Assembly (NCBI GenBank): GCA_031273455.1
Contig: JAISRZ010000054.1
Location: 1-52,607 of the forward strand
Direction: 5' to 3'
Length of the DNA: 52,607 nucleotides
Source: Deltaproteobacteria bacterium
GTDB lineage: Bacteria; Desulfobacterota; Desulfarculia; Adiutricales; Adiutricaceae
Shown here: piece by piece, positions 1 to 8,300 of the stretch
Numbering within the stretch: position 1 is the stretch's first letter
Layout: each line of letters opens with the position of its first letter
Notes under the pieces: generated by a model
Told to the model about the DNA's origin: nothing
The model's input: only the letters and a program-made list of their open reading frames with translations
The model's database searches: none
Position numbers and translations under genes: made by a program

Positions 1-912
1 GCGTCTATAATCAAGAAGTTAAAGCGCTTGGCTCCCATCAGCGGCGTTGTCTTTGAGGACTGTAAATTTGACACTCAGCTCATGATGGATCCATCGATCT
101 CTGGAGTCGGTTACCAGCGTGGGTCTCTTTACGGTTATAACGTTAAGGAATGGCTACTGGAGAACCGCGGTCGTCAATGCGTTTACTGTGGGGCCAAAAA
201 TGTCCCTCTGGAAGTGGAACATGTGGTCCCTAAGGCTAAGGAGGGGACAAACCGGTTGTCAAACTTAACGATAGCTTGCCATAAGTGTAACCAGGCGAAG
301 GGGGCCCAGGACGTAAAAGAGTTCTTGGCCAATGACCCCAAGAGGCTAGCGACCGTATTGGCCAACCTCAAGAAATCCTTAAAGGGCGCCGCCGCCATGA
401 ACAGCGTACGTTACGCCTTGAAAGAGCGGTTGATGGGCCTAGGGTTACCGGTATACAGCGCCTCCGCGGCTGAGACCAAATACAATCGCTCTCGGTTCGA
501 TATAGTTAAATCCCACGTCACTGACGCGGCCGCTATTGGGAAGTTGTCGAAATTGACGATGGTTCGTCTGATGATCGTGGTGATCACCGCCTTTGGCCAT
601 GGCCAGAGGCGGCGCCAGCGTTCGGACAAGCACGGTTTCCCCCGCAAAGGGTACGGCGTCTTTCCGAAACACAAAATGATTCAGGGCTTCATAACCGGCG
701 ATTTGGTGAAAGCGACCGTTACTAGGGGCCCTAACCAAGGGACCCACGTTGGGCGCGTGACTGTTCGGTCCACAGGGCAGTTCTACATTAAAAGGCCGGG
801 TGGGAAAATAATCTATTTTTCGGCCAAAAACGCTAAACTCCTCCAAAGAGGGGACGGCTACGCTTATTCCTTAAGCGTCCCCTCTGAGATAGTGACTAAA
901 AAGGACTTATAA
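1..912 (+). CDS. iscB: IscB RNA-guided HNH/RuvC endonuclease, C-terminal part (5' end outside window)
   Basis: This reading frame is open from base 1, so the gene starts before the window and only about the last 303 codons are visible. IscB is the transposon-encoded ancestor-type relative of Cas9 that uses an omega-RNA to guide DNA cleavage. The visible part holds, in family order: a RuvC-II strand (VVFEDCKFD, about bases 43-69), the segment SGVGYQRGSLYGY, and an HNH domain with two CxxC zinc knuckles (CVYCG and CHKCN) around the catalytic EHVVP (His codon at 220). RuvC-III follows (HVTDA, Asp codon at 523), then the C-terminal domain with GHGQRRR, DKHGFPR and GRVTVRSTG. All expected catalytic residues in this part are intact. 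RuvC-I and the bridge helix lie upstream. The omega-RNA of IscB is normally encoded upstream of the gene, so it is not visible. No TnpA transposase is present here. Confidence 0.93.
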   Translation, partial: ASIIKKLKRLAPISGVVFEDCKFDTQLMMDPSISGVGYQRGSLYGYNVKEWLLENRGRQCVYCGAKNVPLEVEHVVPKAKEGTNRLSNLTIACHKCNQAKGAQDVKEFLANDPKRLATVLANLKKSLKGAAAMNSVRYALKERLMGLGLPVYSASAAETKYNRSRFDIVKSHVTDAAAIGKLSKLTMVRLMIVVITAFGHGQRRRQRSDKHGFPRKGYGVFPKHKMIQGFITGDLVKATVTRGPNQGTHVGRVTVRSTGQFYIKRPGGKIIYFSAKNAKLLQRGDGYAYSLSVPSEIVTKKDL

Positions 913-996
913 AGACCCCGACAAGCCAACGGGGCCAAGGAAGGAAGGCCATCGGCCTCAAGTCTTGAGATCTAGATGTGTCCGCCCATATTACGT

Positions 997-1094
997 GGGT
1001 GAACGCTTACCATGGCTTCAACGCAATTTCACATAGACTCCAGCTTGTCTCGTAGCTGGTCCGTGGCTAAAATGGCCCCCGTGTGAACGCTTAC
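997..1094. repeat. Two tandem transposon-end-like sequences (IS66-type TIR relics)
   Basis: Two copies of GTGAACGCTTAC end at 1010 and 1094, 84 bp apart and in the same orientation. Read on the minus strand they begin GTAAGCGTTCAC, which resembles the terminal inverted repeats of IS66-family elements (5'-GTAA start; from memory, not from a search). The second copy, with about 34 bp of adjoining sequence (1049-1094), recurs in inverse orientation at 51610-51658. No IS66 tnpA, tnpB or tnpC is present, so these look like solo ends left by deleted elements. Confidence 0.5.
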
Positions 1095-1103
1095 TGGCCA
1101 ACC

Positions 1104-1342
1104 ATGTTATAAACCCGGCGAAAAAACATGTTATAACCAATGTTATAATCAATGTTATAACTCCGAACCGCTCCCCTATAAAGCTGGTTATTCGGCCAAG
1201 CTTCCGACTGACTGTAAAACTGTCTTAAAAGTTATTAAAGGATGGCTATTGGCCAGTTAAAGGCAGATTAAAGGAGTTCTTTTAGAGCCGGTTACCATCT
1301 GGTCCACAATGTTATAACCCCAGCGATAAAACGTGTTATAAC
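1104..1342. repeat. Iterated GTTATAAC palindromes with 12/24-bp spacing
   Basis: The palindromic octamer GTTATAAC, or a one-base variant, occurs at 1106, 1130, 1142 and 1154, and again at 1311 and 1335. Spacings within each group are 24, 12, 12 and 24 bp. The surrounding bases also repeat: both groups continue into a CTCCGAACCGCTCCC / CTCTGGATCGCTCCC block, so the region is a diverged duplication of about 50-70 bp. There is no ORF. The arrangement resembles iterons or a multi-site operator, but the binding factor is unknown. Confidence 0.6.
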
Positions 1343-1463
1343 TCTGGATCGCTCCCTTTTAGACGCTCACGCCAAGGCTTTTCTCCCCTACCCCAATAGA
1401 TTCTTGAACCCCTAGCTCATAATCCATCGCCCCAAGTCTTGGCTCCTAGCTCCTAGATCCCTA

Positions 1464-1705
1464 ACTTCAAAGCTCCAAGCTCATCGTAGCTCATTAGATT
1501 CCAAGCTCATCGTAGCTCATTAGATTCCAAGCTCATCGTAGTTCATTAGGTTCCAAGCCCATCGTAGCTCATTAGATTCCAAGCTCATCGTAGTTCATTA
1601 GGTTCCAAGCCCATCGTAGTTCCCTAGGCCCTAAGCCCATCATAGTTCCTAGGCCCCAAGCTCATCGTAGCCCATCGCCATCAAGCCCATCGTAGTTCCT
1701 AGGCC
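1464..1705. repeat. Degenerate 26-bp tandem repeat
   Basis: About nine head-to-tail copies of a 26-bp unit containing CCAAGCTCATCGTAG followed by CTCATTAGATT variants. The first copies are nearly identical and the later ones drift (CCAAGCCCATCGTAGTTC). Units abut directly with no unique spacers. There is no coding potential. The rest of 913-1782 holds only this repeat, the palindromes and the transposon-end relics. Confidence 0.75.
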
Positions 1706-1782
1706 CCCCAGCCTAATAGCCCCTAAAGTCTAAAACCGCCAGCTCCTAGCCTATAGCCCCTGGTTGGGGGGGCATAAACTTC

Positions 1783-2184
1783 TTAGTCTTTCATGACCTT
1801 GACAAAAAAGGTCCGGGATCTAGGGCCATCGAACTCCCCGAAGTAGATCCCCTGCCACACGCCCAAAAGTAGACTCCCGTTCTCAATGATAACGTTAACC
1901 TCGGACCCTACGGCTAAGGCTTTTAAGTGAGCCGCGCTATTGCCCTCTAAGTGCTCAAAGCTTCTCTGGTCAGGAAAGGCTACGCCTAACCCCTTTAGAA
2001 GATCCCGCCCCACCGCGGGGTCGGCGTTCTCGTTAATGGTTATCCCAGCGGTGGTGTGCGGGCAGAAGACCACCGCCAAGCCGCTATGGGCTTGGCTTTG
2101 TCCTACCGCCTCTCTAACTTGTTCGGTTATGGGGTAAAGGCCCTCTTTAGAGGCGGTGTTTAAGGTGAAGCGCTTTAAAGTCAC
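1783..2184 (-). CDS. yjbQ: YjbQ family (UPF0047) protein
   Basis: A 133-residue protein matching the full length of the YjbQ/UPF0047 family, which forms small trimeric beta-rich proteins. E. coli YjbQ has weak thiamine-phosphate synthase activity, and the real cellular role of the family is unsettled. Diagnostic segments are CPHTTAGITINENADP near residue 41, then FEHLEGNSAAHLKA and the C-terminal GVWQGIYFGEFDGPR. The His residues of these motifs are conserved. Its ATG overlaps the stop of the upstream sensor kinase by four bases (ATGA), so the two are translationally coupled. No clear terminator follows; the downstream DNA is the 26-bp tandem repeat. Confidence 0.93.
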   Translation of the reverse strand: MTLKRFTLNTASKEGLYPITEQVREAVGQSQAHSGLAVVFCPHTTAGITINENADPAVGRDLLKGLGVAFPDQRSFEHLEGNSAAHLKALAVGSEVNVIIENGSLLLGVWQGIYFGEFDGPRSRTFFVKVMKD

Positions 2185-3842
2185 TGGAGTCCTCCGCTAG
2201 CCATGGGTAGGGTCACCGTAAAGACCGTGCCCGTCCTCTCGTCCGAGTCAACTCGGATATAACCATCGCCCTTCCGAATAATCCGCCACACCGTGGCTAA
2301 GCCTAATCCCGTGCCTTTGGGTTTGGTGGTGAAGAAGGGCTGAAAAATGTTGTTAAGCTTGTCCGGGGGCACGCCCCGGCCATTGTCTTTAACCGACAAG
2401 GTCACGTAACCCGGTCGCTCCGAACTGATCGAGGTGGCCACGACTAACTGGAGCGGTCTCTCCGGGGAGGCGGCCTCAATGGCGTTCTGGAGGAGGTTAA
2501 AGAGAACTTGGGTCAGTTTGCCGTAATCGAAAAAGACCCGGGGGATCTTGTCCAAGAGCCGGGTGATGGAGACCTCCTGGCCCTTCCAGCTCCGAAAGAC
2601 ATGAAGCTGGTCATTAATGAGCTGGTTTAAGTCAATGGCTTGAGGGTTACCGCTAGAAGGCCGGGCGTAAGCTAAAAAGTCATTGACTAAGGTGCTTAAG
2701 CGGTCCATTTCCCGGCCAATAATGACAAAAAGATGGTTCCGGTCGGCTTCCTCAAGATTAGGGTTATTAATCATGTTCCAAGAGCCGGACATGGCCGCGA
2801 GGGGCGTTCGGATCTCATGGGCTAACCCCGCGGCCAGCTCCCCGACCGCGGCTAAGTGCTCGCTTCTTTTAACCTCGGCCTGCATGAGGCTAATAGCCGT
2901 CCGGTCCTGGGCCACCAATAGTTGCCCCCAAGACTCGTTTTCTTTGTCCACCAGATCCATGACGTTAATCTCTAAGACTAGCTCGACCTGGTCCGCGGTG
3001 CGGACGTGTTTAAACGACAAACCCTCGGTCAGTAAGTCCTTAACGCTTTCCCCTAAGATGACCCCTTCCAACTCCGGGAAAAACTTCCGCCAATTTTGCC
3101 CCCGCACCTGCTCAAAGGTGAGCTTTAAGATCCGCCGCCCGGCCCGATTAATGGAAAGGATCCGCCCGTCTTTGTCCATGGTGATTAGGGCCGTGTCAAT
3201 GCTCTGGATAATGCTGTCGTTTAGCTCGGACAACCGGTCAAAGGAGGCTTGGCTGGTCTCTAGAGCCTGGCTGGAGATATCCAACTGGGAGGACAAATAC
3301 CCCCCTAAGATGGCCACAAGGTAAGTGGCCCCAGAGTTAACCAGGATGGTTAAAGCCAATTCCGTGGAGGAGATGCTCTCAGCTAAAGGCTGTAACCCAG
3401 GCAGATAGCCATAGTAATGGAGGTCCACAATGCCGGCCCAAGCCAAGGCGGAAATGGTGGCCGCGATAAAGGATATCCTTAACCCCCCCAAAAAGGAGCT
3501 ATTAACGACCACTATCACCAAAAGGAAGGCGATGGCGCTCTCCACCCCACCGGTTAAGATAATCAAGATGGAGGCTAAAAGGGTGTCCGAGAGCATCTGG
3601 GTGACTATCTGCCCCCCTGTGCCCAAGACCATGGGTAAAAGCTGGTAATAGACCACGGCCAAGCCAAAGGTGGCGATGACCACGATGACCACCGCGTTGG
3701 ACCAGTACTGTAAGGAGACCGGGATCCGACCGTTAATAAAAATGAGGATAATAGTGGCCGTCACAAAGGCGCCGGTGATTAGGCGGAATAGAAACAGCCA
3801 TTTGAGCCTACCCGCCTCAATTGTCTTGGGAAACCAGCGCAT
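2181..3842 (-). CDS. PilS-like membrane sensor histidine kinase with PAS domain
   Basis: A 553-residue inner-membrane kinase. The first ~190 residues carry about six hydrophobic segments. A PAS domain follows at about residues 205-310 (ALITMDKDGRILSINRAGRR). The HisKA dimerisation box has the phospho-acceptor in AHEIRTPL (His342), and the ATP-binding domain has an N box (NLLQNAIEAA), DNGRGVPP and GTGLGLATVWRI. The layout matches PilS/AtoS/NtrB-type kinases that activate sigma-54 response regulators, and pilC lies ~8.5 kb away, which makes a PilS role plausible. No response regulator gene is in the window. The gene overlaps the downstream yjbQ by four bases. Confidence 0.85.
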   Translation of the reverse strand: MRWFPKTIEAGRLKWLFLFRLITGAFVTATIILIFINGRIPVSLQYWSNAVVIVVIATFGLAVVYYQLLPMVLGTGGQIVTQMLSDTLLASILIILTGGVESAIAFLLVIVVVNSSFLGGLRISFIAATISALAWAGIVDLHYYGYLPGLQPLAESISSTELALTILVNSGATYLVAILGGYLSSQLDISSQALETSQASFDRLSELNDSIIQSIDTALITMDKDGRILSINRAGRRILKLTFEQVRGQNWRKFFPELEGVILGESVKDLLTEGLSFKHVRTADQVELVLEINVMDLVDKENESWGQLLVAQDRTAISLMQAEVKRSEHLAAVGELAAGLAHEIRTPLAAMSGSWNMINNPNLEEADRNHLFVIIGREMDRLSTLVNDFLAYARPSSGNPQAIDLNQLINDQLHVFRSWKGQEVSITRLLDKIPRVFFDYGKLTQVLFNLLQNAIEAASPERPLQLVVATSISSERPGYVTLSVKDNGRGVPPDKLNNIFQPFFTTKPKGTGLGLATVWRIIRKGDGYIRVDSDERTGTVFTVTLPMASGGLQ

Positions 3843-3957
3843 AAATCGCTTAAGCTCCTCTTATTGGGGTAAATCGTGAAAAAATCTCTAACTGAACTAG
3901 CTAAAGGTCGTTAAGGTCACCTACCGTAGGCCCATTTTAAAGTACTCGTTTAAGGGG

Positions 3958-4164
3958 CTAAAAATCAACCACAATATCATCTAAGAAAGCGGCCTTTAGC
4001 TTATGGCCACGGTTAGGCGACCGGTAAAAAGTTAGGGTCAAAAGGCCATTCGCGCTAAACTCATAAGACATAACATTCATTAAGCCACCGCAAAAATACC
4101 CCCAAAACTTAGGCTCCCGTTCGAAAAATCCATATGATTCGCCCTTGGCCCCGCTTAAACTAAA
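3958..4164 (-). pseudogene. C-terminal relic of an unidentified protein
   Basis: An open stretch of 68 codons ends in TAG at 3958-3960 and is preceded in frame by a stop. No usable start occurs before an internal ATG at 4080. The translation is protein-like throughout, with GESYGFFEREPKFWGY early and LTLTFYRSPNRGHK then AAFLDDIVVDF at the end. That ending looks like the last beta strands of a larger domain. I do not recognise the family. It is either the remnant of a truncated gene or, from the internal ATG, a 40-residue protein. The flanks are AT-rich. Confidence 0.35.
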
Positions 4165-5120
4165 TTATCCTAAATCTTTACTCAATAACAATATAAGAGG
4201 ATACTTCAAAAAATATGACTTTACAATCCAATCAATTAAAATAAATTATCTTGCGGCCAAAATAAACTTTTTTGGTCATTAATTCGCCCCTGGCGACCAG
4301 TCTTCAAAATATGGATAGCTAAAAGCCCTCGGGGCAAAAAAAATTTGATCAAGTCAATTATCAAAAAAGAATAAAAAATCACTATAAACACTTCAATTAA
4401 TAAAAAATATAAATCAATATAGGTTAAGTTAAATAGCCATAAGTACAGTCAATTGTCATCTTTAGAAAAAATTATCAGCACGTTTATCAATCAAATAACA
4501 GAGTAAAACGTATAATTTTTGTTAAATACAATCTTAAAATTGAATAATGAGTAAGACGCCTTAAGGGCAAAAAAGAAAAATTACTCTGTCTTGATTTCAT
4601 TTAAAAAAAAAGATATTCTTTAATAAATTGAAGGTCCTGGGCCTTCTTAAGCCCCTGATAATAATTCTTAATTAATCTTACTTAGCGTTAATCTAATCCT
4701 TTTAGCGAGGATAGATTTTCCACGCTTGAATTTTATGGTTTCAACGAACGGGCGTTTTGTCTATTTTAGTGGACGCCACCTTCCTCTTGACTGTTAAAAT
4801 TAGTCTAAACTTCTTATTTGTCGAAAAAATGTTATAAATTCATTTTAAATGAATTGTATTGATAATAGTATCATAAAAAAATAAATATTATATTATTATT
4901 CATTGATTTCGTTTTGCCTGACTAAAGCATTTACCGCCTTTCAAAATAATTGTTACAATAACAAACAATCGTACGAAAATTAATTGTATATAGTTAAATA
5001 ATACTGATTATTTATTTTTTTAATTTTATTCTTTGTCAATCGTTTGGTTAGATTTAATCGTTTTGAATTGACGTTTTTTCGATTTTTATTTTTAGTTTAT
5101 TGTTTCTTGATAACTGTGGC
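4165..5120. other. AT-rich spacer without genes
   Basis: About 950 bp with very high A+T and no credible ORF, RNA gene or regular repeat that I can see. It contains many poly-A/T runs. It separates the relic at 3958-4164 from the autotransporter relic and probably carries the promoter of the autotransporter region, but no single promoter stands out. Confidence 0.6.
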
Positions 5121-5288
5121 GAGCTCCTCAACGCGCCCAGCTTAAAAGGCGGAACCGGGATTGGCGAGATCGGGATCATCTACCGCTCCACCGAAGACCG
5201 CCACTTCAATATCGAAACTGGGATTCAGGGCCACGTAGGCGTCCACCGCGGGATTTCCGGTGGCGTAAGGTTGGGCTGGGAGTTCTAA
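5121..5288 (+). pseudogene. 3'-end relic of a lost autotransporter paralogue
   Basis: The last ~50 codons of an autotransporter barrel (LKGGTGIGEIGIIYRSTEDR to LGWEF, then TAA). They match the end of the intact autotransporter at about 10030-10186 almost residue for residue, with only about two replacements (R to H, I to L). At DNA level many third positions differ, so the two copies diverged as functional paralogues before this one was truncated. Homology stops abruptly upstream at about 5121-5135 in AT-rich DNA. The fragment cannot form a barrel alone. Confidence 0.85.
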
Positions 5289-5375
5289 GCTCTTTAACCC
5301 AGCCAATGGTTCTGGGCAACAACGACTTTGTGGCTATACGCCATCGCCAGGCAGTCTTTTTTTGGCTTTATGGGC

Positions 5376-5381
5376 AGGAGG
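5376..5381 (+). promoter_or_regulatory. Shine-Dalgarno AGGAGG deciding the autotransporter start
   Basis: A perfect AGGAGG stands 8 bases before the ATG at 5390. The same frame is open further upstream to 5306, but that extension (28 codons) has no ribosome-binding site and would place extra residues before the signal peptide. Confidence 0.8.
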
Positions 5382-5389
5382 AACTGATT

Positions 5390-8300
5390 ATGTCCAACGT
5401 CTCATTGAATCCAAGGCCGATCAGGTGGGCGCCTGAGAGGTCTCTAAACCATCTAACTTTGTTATTTATAGGCGTAGGATTAGCCTTAACGCTTCTAATT
5501 GGGCAAGCGGGAGCGAGTACCTGGCCTTTAACCATTTACACGCCTACTGGTATTCAAAACCTTATTAACGGCGCTAGCGCTGGCGACATCATCAAATTTC
5601 AAGCCAACAGCAATATTGACTACAACAATCCATCGTTTAGCATCGCGTTGTGGGCTAACAAAAATAATTTGACAATCAGCGGTTATTCTAACAGCAACTT
5701 TGGGGCCACTGTGGACCCAATAGTCCAAAGCTTGGTGAATCTTGGCCAAAGTATTACGACTGGCGTTATTAATTCAAGCGTTAGCTCTTTGACTTTTCCC
5801 ACAACTACCTCATCAATGACAAGAGGAGACCCAATTACCGCTAACAACAGCGCTAGCAATAATGACTTAGAAAACGCGAAATTGATTCAAATCAGAAACA
5901 ATGGTTTAAACATAAACAATATAAATTTTTATGGCAGCAAAATTACCTATACTTGGATAAAACCTGATGATAGTAGAGGCGGAGGAATAGTTAACGGCTT
6001 TATAGGCAATCGTTGGGATGTCACTAACACTGCCGGAATATTAGGCAGTATTATTGATAATTCATTTAATAGTATTAATATTACCGTATTAGGATATTCC
6101 GATTCAGATTATCTAGCCGGTGGTGGCATAATTGGTGTCCGTTCAACAGCTAATTCAACAGAAATTAGTCAAATAAATGGAAATTATTTCAATAATATCG
6201 CAATAACAACAGGTAGATCCCCTCTTAGCACCATTGGTTCTGGAGGCGCCTACCTTGAAGGTGGGGGCATTATTGGCGTTAACGGCGTTTCCTCGCCCGC
6301 CAATACCCCCGGTCACGCTTACTTAGGCGTTCTATACGCCAACGTGTTTAACGCCATAACCGTTAAATCCTCCGACATGATCCTTGGCGGAGGACTAGTT
6401 GGGGTAAACAATAACAGCCAAAACGTCTCTACTCAAACCTTCAGCCAACTGGGAACTGTATTAAAAAATATTTTTGGCAATGGTACTGCTAACAGTATAG
6501 TTGTCACAGCTGACTACTCGTTACGCGGCGGCGGGGTAATCGGAGTTAATGGCTTGTCCAACGCGGGCGTTGTGCTGAACAATCTTTACGAGAACGTCTT
6601 TAGCGGAATATCAGTAACGGCCGGAACATACCTAAGAGGCGGCGGAATCGTTGGCGTCAGCAACAATAACACCGAAAAACATCCCGATCAAACAGGCCCC
6701 ACCACCATCCCTGACAAGTCAATCAGCGCCAGCATGACTAACGTAATTGGGAACCAATTTTTGCTCTTAAACGTCAACCTTATCGCTGGCTCAAAAACCT
6801 CAAGCTCCAATGGCGAGTTTTCGGGCGGTGGCGTCTTAGGCGTTAAAAGTGGGCCCAACGCGGCATCGCTCAAATATTTATTTGACAATGTATTTAAAAG
6901 TATTAATGTAACATCTTTAAACTCGGCTGGTATTACCAATATATTTGGAGGCGGCATCGTTGGCGTCAATTCCCAATGGTGGTCAAGCATAGAAGGAGCG
7001 AGTGGCAACTATTTCGATACCATAAATGTTACCGTGAGCAACGGCCATTTATGGGGTGGCGGCGTCATCGGCCTCTACTCGGCGGGCACCTCAACAATTA
7101 ATGACGGTTTGGCCTTAGGTAGCGTTTTGGATAGTAACTATTTTTATGTCCTAGACATTAAAGCCAACCAAGGAAATATTTATGGCGGCGGCGTTATCGG
7201 GGCTACCGCGGTCGCCGGGGCCAGCGTGACCCAAAACCAAAGGCAAGCCGGGTTTACTTCTGTTTCCAGTAACATATTTGGCGCAGGATCTACTGGAACT
7301 ATAGAAGTAACCACCAAAAATTTGTACGGCGGCGGGCTCATCGGAGCCTACGCTGAAGGCGGAACGGCCTTTATAAAATTTATAAACCTTAATACTTTTT
7401 CCGATGCTACAGGCGGCATACAAATAAACGCGGAAAACATTTATGGCGGCGGGATAATAGGCGTAACCATTGACGAAAAATCAACGTCAAGTATCGCCAG
7501 TATTGAATACCTATCCAGTAACTTAGCGACTTCACAACATTTTAAAAATATTGAGGTGACAACCACAAAACAACTGACAGGCGGTGGTCTGGTCGGAGCG
7601 GTGGCTTTAGGCAATGGCGCGGGAAGCGCGGACGCCAATATTAAATATATAATGTCTAATGACTTCGAAAGTAACAAAATTACTGTTGGATCTTATCTTG
7701 AGGGCGGCGGCATTATTGGCGTCCGCTCACCCAATGTCGCCTCTATAAGTTCCATCTATAATTCCAATTTCTGGGACAACGTAATAACGGTAGGTACTTT
7801 TATCGATGGCGGCGGCATTATAGGCGTAACCGGGCCGCTCTCATCCACTTCTTCTAAACAATTTGGGATATCCCAGATAAAAGATTCTTGGTTCAATAAT
7901 AACACAGTAACCGCTGGCGGGACCATCGCTGGCGGTTTGATTTATAGCTACGGTCTCAACACTCCATTAACTATCGATGGCTCACAATTTTCAAGTAACA
8001 CATTTACTTCTACTACTAATAAGGTCTACGGAACTATCACCATTGACACTGGACTAGATAAATCAAACATGGTCAACAGAACTAATGAAGTTATCTTATA
8101 CGCTAGACCCGGAACCTCCTGCCCATCGATTAACCCGGGATGTCAGTATGTCGTTTTTAAAGACAACAAAATCATAGAAAATGGAGCCACAAGATATAAC
8201 TCTTTATATTTTGGCCGGGTGGAGTCTCTGACATCGGGCGGCTCAGCGAATGACTACGCCAGGTCAGACGCTCTTTTGACAATCCAGACGGAATCCGGTA

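Noticed and set aside
28..30. TTG at 28 as the start of the IscB gene
   Set aside because: The frame is open to base 1 and the family needs ~150 or more residues upstream (RuvC-I, bridge helix); the gene is cut by the window edge.
1464..1705. CRISPR array
   Set aside because: The 26-bp units abut with no unique spacers, drift in sequence, and no cas genes are near.
5306..5389. Upstream start for the autotransporter
   Set aside because: No ribosome-binding site there; AGGAGG precedes the ATG at 5390, which gives a proper signal peptide.
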